From assembly GCA_032173675.1 (NCBI GenBank), contig JAVKPL010011074.1, positions 53,101-117,100 of the forward strand: 64,000 nucleotides of DNA, read 5' to 3'. How positions within the stretch are numbered: position 1 is the first letter of the stretch; every line of letters starts with the position of its first letter. Below the pieces are notes generated by a model. The model saw only the letters and a program-made list of their open reading frames with translations. It was not told where the DNA came from and did no database searches. The stretch comes from Gastrolobium villosum. Its lineage: Eukaryota; Streptophyta; Magnoliopsida; Fabales; Fabaceae. Both the position numbers and the translations under genes were made by a program. Below, one piece after another: positions 22,301-31,771 of the stretch.

Positions 22301-25300
22301 TTAGTAGGTTTAATTTAGTTTTACATTTACTTATTTTAGGTGTGTTTAAAGGTGTGTTTTGAGCTTCATTGGTGTGTTACGTATTTAGGAATTATTATTT
22401 TTTCCTTTTAAGAGTATTTAATACTAATTAGATTGTGATCAGCTATCATTAAAAACTTTCCTTTTCTCTTTAAGGGAAGTTCATTTGAATTGATTCCTAG
22501 TTTGCCTATTAAAAGGCATACATCAGCGAGAAAAGGGGAAGAAATTGGTTATTCCCAAAGTTCAGAGAGGTTTGTCCTCCGTGTTTTCAATTGCACTAGG
22601 TTTACATTGGCTAGCTGCCCATAAATTGACATCTTATCAATCAAATTGCGAGTTTGGTTGTGGCGACATATCTTTGGGCATCGGTTTTTGTTCCTTATGT
22701 GAGCAAGGATCATTGTGACAATCAACGATAGTTTTTGTTTCATCGAGATCCAGTTGTATGCGGGGTTAGGGCAACAATTCTTGTTCCTTCTTCGAGCAAG
22801 GGCCGTTGTGTCAATCGGCAATTGTTTTTGTCTCGTCAAAAGGCCAGGTTTGAAATGTTTCTCACTTTAGCTATCCTGAACCTGTCTTGGAAGATCCAAT
22901 TAGGTAGAGTTTCATGCGGCTCACATGCAGGGTTCAAATCATTTGGTATTCGGAGCAAGGTTCCAACATGTTTTGTATATCTTTTTTTCTTTAAAAAGAA
23001 AATTAACACTAATTTTCTTTTCACAATTTAAAATTCTTGTTCTTGAACTTAATAAAGAAAAACGAAAAAAGAAGTTGTAGAAAAAAAAAAAGGTACTTGC
23101 TGGGGCAAAAAATTTCAATGGCATGGGAAACCACTCCATGGGAATTTTCCAGAATTATTGCAACTTCTGAGCATATGAGCATGCAGGCAAATGTGATGGC
23201 TGATCCTACGGCACAACTTGAGGATTTGAGGACAACTCATTTTCAGTAGGTTGGGAATGTTGCAAATCAAGCATGGCCTCAGCTTTGGGACGTGTATTTA
23301 TTTTTAATTATTTACTTATTTTAGTTGTTTGCTGCACAGTAGTGATCGAGGCCCCTATATCGGGATTTTCCATCCCTTGGCATTCTCTACCCTCCATCTT
23401 GTCGGTTTGGTAGTCATTGTTGTTTGCGATAGTTTTGCTCTCTTTGTGGTTGTTTCTATTGGTGCCATCTTCTATGCTCAACATTGCTACCACTGTTTCT
23501 TTTCCAATGAAAACTCCCATCCATAGTGTTGCTTTCGTTGTCTGTTTTCCAATGCCAACATTGCATTGAGGGGGAGAAATTTGGAATATGCATTCTGGCA
23601 CTATCGGTCTTTGCCCCACTGGTCTTTTTCCCATATATGCAATATGATCGCCCTGCCGACCTGTCCCAGATGCATTTTGGCCCCGCTGGTCTATGTCCTC
23701 GACATGCAATCTTGCCCCGATCTTTTAACCGAATGCAGTTAGCCCTATCAATATCTGTCCCAGATATGCAATTTGACCTAGTATTTGTTCCAGATCCAGT
23801 CTTTCCTCATTGGTCTTTGTCCTAGATACGTAGTTTGGCCCTAGTCTTCGTCCCAAATGTACTCGGGCCCCCGTCCGGCTCTGTCCCAAATTATATTGTT
23901 TGGTTATTTTTCTTTTTTTTAAAGCAGTCATTTGTAAGAAGTTTAAAGCTTAGTAAACTTTAGCTGAGAAGTGTTGGAATATATTAAAAAATCAAAAAAT
24001 ATCTTGATTGTATCGTCAAATAATTTAGAGTCTCTTGGTCTTGGATAATCTTTAAGGAATAGTTTTCCTATTTCTTTATATTCAATGATTTGTTTCCTAA
24101 TTAATGATGATAGTAGTTGTATAAATAGATAGTGCTTTGTAGTTTATATCACATCATAACACATCAAATCAATACCAATATCATATTATTCAGTGTTTAT
24201 TCTCTGTTTTCTTCCTTCCATACCTAAATCCCTATAGTTTTAATGAAGTTCAATGTATCATGTTAATATTGCAATTAGGAAACTTGTATGTTTTGTTTTT
24301 ATTATGTTTGTTGTATAGATATCAAGTCGGTTGTGTAGTTTAGACGTACTCTTTTTAGCATATGCTTTTGTTTTCTCTCTCAAGACCTATTTTCTTATCA
24401 ATAGTGACTGACTAATGTTGCCTGCTTAAGTTCATTCATTTAGCTTGGTTCTATTCGTGTTAGTTAGAGCTGTGTTCCCATCATTTAATTAGTCTACTTC
24501 ATTTGGATGTTGCTGTTCTGTCATTGCAGTAAGTTACTTGATCGATAGATGAATTCCAATCCTTTATGATCTGATATTCATCTAATCTATCTGTGACTTT
24601 TTAGCCGGTAGTTCAAAATATGAAGGTGGATAATCATCCAGGTGGAGGGCACTGGTTTGCTGCTGGTTTATCACCTAATGTGAGCCCGTTACTACTGTAA
24701 ATATTTCTGCCTTTATTTCAATTACAGGGAAGTTAAGTGCATTTATGATAACTTTTTACTTGCAAAGGACAAGAAAATGTGTTAAAAAGATTTCAAAGAG
24801 AAAATAACCTTTGTGCATAAGATGGGTAAAAAGCCTAACCTCAAATCGGATTGAAAAGGTACGGGAAAAAACAATATAAAAAACCCTGTGGGATTGAAAA
24901 GGTACGGGAAAAGAAACCCTATGGAGTAAAAAGCTTTAGTAAACCAACGTTCTGATGGCCTAGAGATTTCTGTTGTCATGATATACAAATTTTATGCTCT
25001 AACCTGTGAGTACTAAGTTAATAAAATAGAGCAGGAGTAGCTTAATAGATAAGCTTAGCGATACACACCATTAATATGAGTAGAGAGTTGTGACCATAAT
25101 CTAATGAACGCAAACAGTGGGAAAGCTTGTAGCTAGATGTTGGTTGTAGGCCATAATCTGGCTTGGCAAGACCTAGTGATAAGCGTTCAATCTTGCATGT
25201 GGTATTAGAGCTAAAGGTCACTGAGTTCAATTCTCAAAAAGGCATGGACTGCTGGCAGGTGCTGAGAGGAAAATGATTGGTCGTATGCCAACTTTCTGCC

Positions 25301-28300
25301 TTGGCAAGGGTTTTCCCTTTAATGTACGAAACATATATCACCATCAAAAGACACACAGGGATAAACACAGAGCACACTGGCATTCCCATAAGAAACTTGA
25401 TTGAAAAATGTTGAAATTATCAAATCAAAGCTCTACCTGTTTTGAGGTCATACTCAAGAATCACCAAAATACTCCCCAAAACTTACTTTCTGGTAGCTAA
25501 TGGGCAATGTAGAAATAAAAGTGCAGGTTATTAACTGGAAATGTACATCACATATATTACGGGACAACATTGTTAGGAGTACTAATCTTGTTTTCAAATG
25601 AATGACTTGACCTTGGGATGGATTCTTGATTACTATAGGGTCTATGCTTTGCCGAAATTTCTCTATCTGAGATGCGATTATAAAATAGAGGACAAACAGA
25701 AGTTCACTTCCTACTGAAATTATTCAAGTATTATATTTCAAACCCACCAACTATTATCATTCATAGCACATATATTTTTCTGAATCATGAGAGTGAACTA
25801 TTCAACACATAAAAGTATCTCTTTAATAATCTCTAATTCTAATACCCAACTCATCTTGCTGAATGCCTTTTTATAGAATTGATACTTAACCATCCTACCT
25901 TTACAATTTAAAATGGATGTTCCTCTGTAAATTCTGTAAACGGGCTACCAAATAATTTGGAATATATGTATATGATTTTTAATTCTTAAATAATGATATC
26001 CAATTCTTCATTTCTTCCTACTAGTTGATTATATTTAGTTCCTACAGGTTCCAGGCAAAAGCAGAGCTTCCCTCTACAGCAGTTCACATTTTCAGATGGT
26101 GCAATATCCATCTGCTAATAGTTATGGCAGTATAGGAAGCCATGGGAGCTATAATGATAGTGTTGGGCTTGGAAGCAGCTATGGAAGTTATGGAGAGAGT
26201 AGTAACATGTTTGCTTACTATTCACCTATTGGTCCATCTGGTATGAACATGCACAATCAGGGAAGTATGTCAGTTCTTGGAAATAGTCCTGATGCTCGGA
26301 GGAGAGTTAGGTACCAACCTGGGAATGGGTTGGGTATAAGTCCGTCAGCTGGAAATTTTACCTCCCTGCCCCTTGGTGCCAGCCCATCTCAATTTACTCC
26401 ACCAAGTTCCTATAGTCAGGTTCCAGTTGGTTCTCCAGGACACTATGGACCTACATCTCCTGCAAGAGGAACCTCTCATGGATCACCTTTAGGGAAGACA
26501 GCTGCAGCTAGCCATTTTAATAGAAGGAAAAATTGGGGACATTCTGGAAGTCCTCAAACTCATGAAACATTTTCTTCACACTGGCAAGGTCAATGTCCTG
26601 ACAGTTCAAGCCATGCTGAGGGAACATCACAAGCTCTTGGCAGTTCACCATCATACCTACAGTCAAATATTAACCCAGGAAACTGGAAGCAGCGAGGAAG
26701 TGGAGGGATTTCTTCTAATCAGAACATGACATCCTCAAATATGCCTAGTTCTAATATAAACTTGCAATCGACAGAAGCAGTTCATGACAATGCAGACACA
26801 GTCTTTTCATTGCCTGATCCTGGAGATTGGGATCCTAATTATAGGTACACAATTGGCTCCCAAACCGCTTATCTTTATGATTTTTTTTTATTTTTTTTTA
26901 ACTTTAAAAATTGATATATTGGATGTCTGATTTTGTATGTTTTATACATTAATTTTTATAAAAATGAGTCTGATGCTGTCTTATTGAATATTTTATTTTT
27001 TTACAGCATACAAGACATTTAGACATCAATTCTGATTGTGGCGGTAGAATATAGCACACAATTATTGACTCTTCTTGCAATCATCTTTTTAGCTAAATGT
27101 TAGAAAGGTTTTCTTGTGAATAACCCCAATTAAATGTGTGTATAAACAGGAGTGATAGGGGAAGCAAGGGTAATTTACCTAACGTATTTATGGTAAATGA
27201 ACAGGCAGTTAATGGGACTGGGGACAATAAGGTGGGGCGGCAAGGAGCATTTCACCAAGAGGGTTATGGAAAACGAACAGACGGTTAGTGGGAGTTGAGA
27301 GAATAGAGAGGGAACTGGAGTTGGGGAAAGGGTAGGAAAAATCATTTGGATTGTGGGATACCAGAGGGGTCAGAATTCTTTCTGAGAGGGCACTATTCTT
27401 TCATTCATCGGGTTTGGCATGTGTTGGCTGTTTCTTGGCATTCTTTGTGGTGGTTATATATAGTTTGTAATTGTTTTTTTGGCTCATGTATTGTTGATCT
27501 TTTAAATGGCATAGCTCTGTGGGGGAGAAAGTTAACTATGGGATTGAATGATAGTCATGTGGTAGACTCAATTATGGGATTGAATCTTCTAGCATCATTG
27601 ATTTTCCTGAAGTTAATTAACTTATTGATATTAATTTTCTTATCAATGATTTTAATTTCATTCCAGTGATGAACTTCTTCTGCAAGAGGATGGTTCAGAT
27701 GAAAGCTGCTTGACAACTGAGTTTGGCAGAAGTATGAATCTTGGTTCCACCGAACCATGGGCTGGATTTGGAAGGTTCAACCAGATCCCCAACTCAAGCT
27801 CTCCAATAATCATGCAGAGGTGAATTGTCTGCTATTGAATTTTTCTTTTCTCATTTTGCTTTATTTTATCCTTGGTCCTAGTGGTTTCCCTCCCATATAC
27901 AGATTTGTACTTTCCTTGGCTGCAGCCTGGGTTGATTTGTTTAATGCTCTGATGATTTGCCTCATCAAGTTAAGATTGGCAGATGAATTGGATTCCTTAC
28001 GAATGTGTCTTTCCTATGTCGTTAAACTGTTATGGTTATAGAATCATGACAACGTTAATACTGTTGCAATTTATAAACATTTTATTTTATTAACTTAAAG
28101 GGAAAATAAAAATCCTTATTTACTATCTTTGATCTCTTTTGCTGTGTTTCAGAGTAAATGGACCAGGTCAATCATTTTCTAATGTAGAGATGGTTAGCCC
28201 TCCAGCACATGATCTTCAAGCAGCATATATACCCTCTATGTCAATGCCTTTTCATCTCATGCCTCATGTTTTACAAAATTCTCCAAGCCGTTTCGGACAC

Positions 28301-29010
28301 CAATCTGTTCAAAGATTCACACATGGTAGACCCCCCCAAGCAGGTGGTGATTGGAATCAAATTAAGGTTCAGGCTCCTCCTTCTGGTTTCAGCAGTGTGG
28401 GCCCCCGTTCTCCCAGGAATAACTTATTCACCAACAGTATGCCATGGGGTATATAATACTTGCCACTTGGTTCCTTCCATTCTCATTGTTTTCATGTTTT
28501 TTTATTTTATTTTATTTTATCACCTTTAAACAAAATTAGTCCAAGCATTAGGGATCACTCTAATACCCGAGCATGTGCAAGGATCTTAATCATTCATACA
28601 TAAACTAACGGTTATTGTATTTTTTTACTCTATATCCTAAAATATTTTCTCTCTATCCTAAATTGATTTGATTTGTCCATGAATGATTAAGATCCTTCCA
28701 TATGTTAAATAACATATGAGAATATCCATTCCCCCAGTGTCCCTAGTTTTTTTCCATGGACCCCAAAATTAGTTGTCAAACTTTTTTTAGTTATTGGTTT
28801 CACTTGGTGAACTTCAAATATTTATTGTGAAAGTCAACAATGAATAAAAAGTGACAGTAATCAGGTACTGTTATAAAAAAATAAAATAAAAATCATGATG
28901 AGTCTAATCTAACTTGGCTGTTTTGTATTGTAGGGCGAAGAATGAATCCTCCTGTCTCAAGCATACCGCCAGCATCCCGCGCAAGAAAAGATTATGGAAG
29001 GATAGACTAG
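7337..29010 (+). CDS. YAK1: YAK1-type dual-specificity protein kinase (DYRK family), 18 exons
   Basis: Coding exons: 7337-7540, 11080-11279, 11446-11599, 11704-11813, 12012-12081, 12174-12256, 12346-12427, 12512-12552, 13027-13149, 20734-20884, 21017-21131, 21291-21373, 21483-21557, 24605-24679, 26048-26844, 27667-27819, 28153-28448, 28934-29010. Introns begin GT and end AG, phases agree, and the frame encodes 962 residues, close to the Arabidopsis YAK1 length I recall (about 956). The glycine loop GHGTFG is at 143-148, the ATP-anchoring lysine (VAVK) at 165, HCDLKPEN at 261-268 with catalytic D263, IDFG at 284-287, and the DYRK-type activation-loop YSY at 297-299. DPAKRWSPF closes the kinase domain. 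The C-terminal half is Ser/Gly/Pro/Tyr-rich and looks disordered. The N-terminus has an Ala/Thr run from a GCC-type repeat. Plant YAK1 phosphorylates Ser/Thr, autophosphorylates on tyrosine and acts below TOR in growth and stress signalling. No frame damage was seen, so it is probably functional. Confidence 0.93.
8830..9668 (-). mobile_element. Probable LTR-retroelement remnant, minus strand
   Basis: Reading the minus strand, a polypurine tract gtttggggggag (9655-9666) is followed by an LTR-like start, tgataggaag near 9642-9651. At the other side, tgataggaa is found on the plus strand at about 8832, giving matching inverted ends. No coding region survives next to the tract, and the 5' LTR was not found. 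Boundaries are tentative. Confidence 0.35.
8957..9413. mobile_element. MITE-like inverted-repeat insertion
   Basis: Ends are ggcctatttgatttcta on the left and, in reverse, gggtctgtttaaatatg on the right. These resemble the imperfect inverted termini common in plant MITEs. The interior is A/T homopolymer-rich with ttttcaaaa and ttttgaaaa blocks that can pair. No clear target duplication was found. It lies inside the LTR remnant of YAK1 intron 1. Confidence 0.35.
13400..13780 (-). mobile_element. Minus-strand Copia 3' end fragment
   Basis: On the minus strand, the purine tract agcttgagggggagtgt (about 13755-13772) precedes TGAGAA-type sequence, as at a Copia polypurine tract and LTR start. A second similar cttgaagggg block adjoins it. 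No coding region remains. Boundaries are approximate. Confidence 0.35.
13891..14323. mobile_element. Tourist-like (PIF/Harbinger) MITE with TTA target duplication
   Basis: Termini are gggtctgtttgg on the left and, in reverse, gagctcgtttgg on the right, flanked by TTA at 13888-13890 and 14324-14326. The subterminal regions are rich in the pairing motif ataggataggata/tatcctatcctat, so the element folds back on itself. At 433 bp it encodes no transposase. It sits inside the 5' LTR of the intronic Copia element, so it inserted later. Confidence 0.8.
14426..16200. other. Unassigned interior of the intronic Copia region
   Basis: No clear Copia gag was recognised. Short frames on both strands (for example around 15075-15490 and 15724-16044) lack recognisable domains. 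A second insertion may be present but no boundaries could be set. Confidence 0.3.
16240..17000 (+). pseudogene. Possible Copia gag remnant
   Basis: The stretch lies where gag belongs, between the primer-binding site and the integrase remnant. Fragments of Asp/Glu-, Lys- and Leu-rich frame are broken by stops. No zinc knuckle was found, so the assignment rests mainly on position. Confidence 0.3.
17150..19000 (+). pseudogene. Broken Copia integrase, reverse transcriptase and RNase H
   Basis: Near 17185-17260 an integrase-like piece contains DNGTKYVN. Near 17450-17620 comes the Copia connector with a phase-intact HKCVFLDYAPDNKRYKCY block after an in-frame stop. Near 18257-18450 a reverse transcriptase piece reads KARLIAKGYTR then LNQFDMKIVFLN. 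Near 18655-18780 the metal-binding YIDDIII motif is followed by FDIKDLRKLRYFLG and a stop. Near 18940-19010 there is an RNase H-adjacent RILRYLKAT. Several shifts and stops make it a pseudogene. Confidence 0.75.
19020..19195. repeat. CAC/CCG-rich imperfect trinucleotide repeat
   Basis: About 175 bases of caccac, ccgcta and caccat units, giving artificial His/Pro/Thr-rich open frames in all plus-strand phases. It interrupts the RNase H remnant of the intronic Copia element. Confidence 0.85.
19665..19980. repeat. Minisatellite copy A (tctttgtcccagatgcag type)
   Basis: After gcattgagggggagaaattt (19671-19690) come about ten imperfect units of roughly 30 bases built on tctttgtcccagatgcagt and ctggccc. 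The same header and the same unit recur in intron 13 at 23561-23890. No protein-coding sense was found. Confidence 0.7.
21626..21792 (+). mobile_element. tRNA-derived SINE, Au-like, with perfect 15-bp target duplication
   Basis: The 5' end is tRNA-like, with an RNA polymerase III A box (ttggctcagcggtaa, 21637-21651) and B box (ggttcgaatt, 21681-21690). A non-tRNA body follows and ends in a short T run. The direct repeat atttagtcagtacca flanks it at 21611-21625 and 21793-21807 without mismatch. The structure fits the plant Au SINE type; family membership is from memory of the general pattern. It is in the sense orientation inside YAK1 intron 13. Confidence 0.85.
21828..21992 (+). repeat. Possible short LTR plus primer-binding site
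   Basis: Sequence starting tgttggaaag and ending aaca is followed directly by tggtaactagagc, similar to the common tggtatcagagc initiator-Met tRNA match. The block at 23972 also starts tgttggaa but differs after that, so it is not a confirmed LTR pair. Confidence 0.35.
23561..23890. repeat. Minisatellite copy B (tctttgtcccagatgcag type)
   Basis: The header ttgcattgagggggagaaat at 23561-23580 is followed by imperfect units of about 30 bases such as ggtctttgtcctagatac and gacctgtcccagatgc. It matches copy A at 19665-19980 in both header and unit. The header resembles a polypurine tract, so this may be the 3' end of a retroelement family with a tandem repeat in its LTR or untranslated region. 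Confidence 0.7.
23972..24240 (+). repeat. LTR-like sequence (solo or fragment)
   Basis: It begins tgttggaatatatt and runs through a region with a TATA-like tataaata (about 24119-24126), like many short Copia LTRs. No second copy, target duplication or coding region was found in the window. Confidence 0.35.
24680..26047 (+). other. YAK1 intron 14 (1.4 kb)
   Basis: The donor gtgagc follows CCTAAT and the acceptor cctacag precedes GTTCCAGGC. A TRIM-like stretch near 25200-25250 (tggtattagagctaaaggtc, then gagttcaattctc) resembles a primer-binding site and the tRNA-like start of TRIM interiors, but no LTRs were seen. No gene. Confidence 0.75.
28449..28933 (+). other. YAK1 intron 17 (0.5 kb)
   Basis: The donor gtatat follows CCATGGG and the acceptor attgtag precedes GGCGAAGA. 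It is AT-rich. An inverted pair, ggatcttaatcattcat (28580-28596) and atgaatgattaagatcc (28679-28695), can form a hairpin, suggesting a small MITE. Confidence 0.65.
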
Positions 29011-29034
29011 TTCAGTGGATCACCTTGGGTTTTA

Positions 29035-29069
<35 letters not shown>

Positions 29070-29790
29070 GTGGTTCATTATAAGGGTTGTCCGTAGAAGA
29101 TGAAAAAATGGAGATGGAATTGAAGGGGAAAAGTGAGAAAAAAAAAAAAGAGAAAAGGGCCACTACCCAATGGTTTATTAGCAAACCCGTTTTGTTTGAT
29201 CATTTATTGAGCTTGCGCTTAAAAATAATTTATGGTTATAGTTTGCATGCCGTTGATCATTTATTGGGGTATTGGTATTTGGTATTTCAATGGCACTATA
29301 TGCGCCTGTGCTTAATGAAATCTTATGACTTGGTCCCGTCCAAATTTTATAGTAGGTATTAGAGTCCTAATCAATTGCTCTTTTCTCCTGACTAGATTGA
29401 ATTATTGAGGAAGAGATCCACGGAGTTGAATAAGCTTTGTGGTGCCCTTTAATGATATCCTTCACATTTGAACACTATTATTATATTTTATGTATTTAGT
29501 ATGCTATTCGTTGGGTATGAAGTTACCTAGTGGGTGCGTGCGTGATAGGGTCTCAATACTTAGGCAACAAGGCAAGAATTTGAAGTATGCCCATGCAGAA
29601 TGAATAAGGGTTGTTTTTCTAGAAGATTCATGTTAAATTAAATATGCTAGCATGTCAAGATTAATGGAATTTTGTTGATAATGAATTCAAGTAAAATAAT
29701 AAGAGTTGAAAACTCGAATTGAGGATGATAAAAGTAACATAGGATAAGATCAATCTTGTACAGTTGTATTTCAAATTTAAATATTTAGTT
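29011..29790 (+). other. YAK1 3' flank and intergenic
   Basis: The stop codon at 29008-29010 is followed within 30 bases by a (TTA)n microsatellite at 29035-29069, probably in the 3' untranslated region. No coding frame follows before the Copia remnant. Confidence 0.6.
29035..29069. repeat. (TTA)n microsatellite
   Basis: About eleven uninterrupted TTA units just downstream of the YAK1 stop codon. Confidence 0.9.
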
Positions 29791-30068
29791 TGTTAACTGT
29801 TCCAATAGTCTTTGTTATCTATTTGAACTTGCATGCTTAGCTTGTAGTTTGTTAAGTTGTTCCAGTAGATCAATTCTCTAGTTTGTTATTATCTGTATCA
29901 TTTTGTATTATGGCTCTATTTAAAGGCTATCACATCATTAATGAAATCAAGCTGTTATATTCAAAACAGTTTCTGATATGGTATCATGAGCCTTTCGATC
30001 TATGCATTTTTTGACTATTTCGAATTGTTTCTTTTAGTGGTGCAAGATATTTTTTTTGATTATTTTGG

Positions 30069-30326
30069 ATGATTATAGTTGACAATGTATGGGTCTTTCT
30101 TATGAACGACAAAGGTGAAACATGCTCTTATATTCGTAATTTTCTAAACATGTTGACTGCTCAATATAAAACATCAGTTAAATGCATTCAAATTGATAAT
30201 GACAGTGAATTTCTATCTTCTCAAATGCAACGTTTGTTGGCTAATCATGATGTGTTTCATAAGCAGTCATGCACATATACATCCCAACAAAATGGACAGG
30301 TTGAATGGAAACATTGTTACATTTAG
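30069..30326 (+). pseudogene. Copia integrase core fragment
   Basis: An 85-codon frame covering the middle of the integrase core, with the second acidic residue in IDNDSEF and the glutamate of QQNGQVEWKH. The frame stops at the inserted MITE. In intact Copia elements this enzyme joins element DNA to the genome; this fragment cannot be active. Confidence 0.75.
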
Positions 30327-30796
30327 GGGTGTAAATAGGCTGGGTTAAGCTAGACTTTGACTTAAATAGGCTAGGCCTATATAAAAACGTTAGGTCTAGC
30401 CTGGCCTGCTAGCCTGTGTAGATCCCAAATTATAAGTTTGACCTGACTTATATTTAGAAAATAAAAGCCTTGGCCTAAGGTCTATTAGTTTGTTTAAGTT
30501 AAACATTCAACAATTAAAAGAATAATAATAATAATAATAACTAAAATAATATTATTTTATTATTTAACATTATTTAAATAATAATTTTATTTATGTGATT
30601 TAAAATAAATAATATGATATAGATCGGCATGTAGGTTTATAGGTCCGATATGTACAAAAAACCTATGGCCTGTTTTATAAATAGGTTTTTTAAAAGCCTA
30701 GGCGTGTTCTATTTTACTATTTGTGATAGGCCAAGCCTGACCTAATATAGGCTAGGCCGTAGGTCCTACAGGCCGGCCTAACCCATTTACACCGCT
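30325..30796. mobile_element. hAT-type MITE, 8-bp target duplication
   Basis: Termini are taggggtgtaaataggctgg and, in reverse, tagcggtgtaaatgggttagg. The 8-base flanks gttacatt and gttacatc differ at one base. The interior is AT-rich with an inverted-repeat character (aggcctat and ataggcct types). It is about 470 bp with no coding capacity, and it interrupts the Copia integrase fragment. Confidence 0.75.
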
Positions 30797-30889
30797 AGTT
30801 ACATCCTCAATGTGGCGCGAGCTTTACAATTTCACGGTTATTTTCCTATTCAATTCTGGAGTGATTATATCTTGAATGCTACTCATCTA

Positions 30890-31509
30890 GGGCTGGCAAT
30901 ACGGGCTAGCCCGACCCGCCCCGGCCCACCACTGGTCCGCCCAAAATAGGCTGACCCGCCCCGGCCCGTTTTGACAAAATGGGTTGAATTGAGTAATCCG
31001 GCCTGTTTTATGAGTGGGTTGGCAGGCTACGGGTCGGGCCAACCCGCCTAAAATAAAAAAATATAAAAATAAAATACAAAAAATAAAATTCTGCATAAAA
31101 ACACATAATTTTTTTTGTATAAAATCATATAAGAATCTGCATAAAATCATAATGTGCTTATGAAACCAAGAAGATCAGTGTTTAATAATCTACATATAAA
31201 TATGCATCTTTCAATCCAGAAATAATAATAAAAAATAAAATCATATCAAGGTAAAACAGAATAACAAAACAAGTAACAAAGTGTTGTATGAGCAGTTCAC
31301 AACAATTCGAAAAAGCCACTTGCATGCAGAGTAATCTAGGGCAGAAAGTTACATAACAATTGGGTAACCTAAAAAAAAAGGGACTTGGCGGGCTAGCCCG
31401 TCCCGTGGCGGGTTTGGCGGGCTGGTGGATTGAAAAATTCAACCCAGCCCGCCCTGTTTGGTGGGCGGGGTGGGCCAGCCCGACGGGCTCAGCCCATTTT
31501 GCCAGCCCT
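30890..31509. mobile_element. hAT-type MITE, GC-rich termini, 8-bp target duplication
   Basis: Termini are agggctggcaatacgggc and, in reverse, agggctggcaaaatgggc. The direct repeat actcatct lies on both sides (about 30882-30889 and 31512-31519). The subterminal regions are dense in cgggctagcccg-type palindromes, in strong contrast to the AT-rich middle. About 620 bp, non-coding. Confidence 0.8.
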
Positions 31510-31771
31510 ATACTCATCTATTCAATCGAACCCCAATAAAGTTCCTTGGTGGTATAAGTTCGTTTGAGGTTCTTCATGGCATGGCTTCAATATATGATCA
31601 TTTGTGGGTATAGGCTGCCTTTGTTACTTTGTAGTTTTGCCTAAATCCTCAGACAAGTTTGCCCTATGTTCTCGACATTGTCTTCTTCTTGGATATCCTT
31701 CTAATAAGAAAGGCCAGAAACTCCTAGACTTGGAGATAAATGAGGTTCTAATTTCCCGTGACGTTATATTT

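Larger units (their letters stand above)
21558..24604 (+). other. YAK1 intron 13 (3.0 kb)
   Basis: The donor gtaagt follows CACATG and the acceptor tttttag precedes CCGGTAGTTC. It contains a SINE (21626-21792), a possible LTR end with primer-binding-like sequence (21828-21992), minisatellite copy B (23561-23890) and another LTR-like block starting near 23972. The stretch 22040-23500 has only short, undiagnostic frames. Confidence 0.8.
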
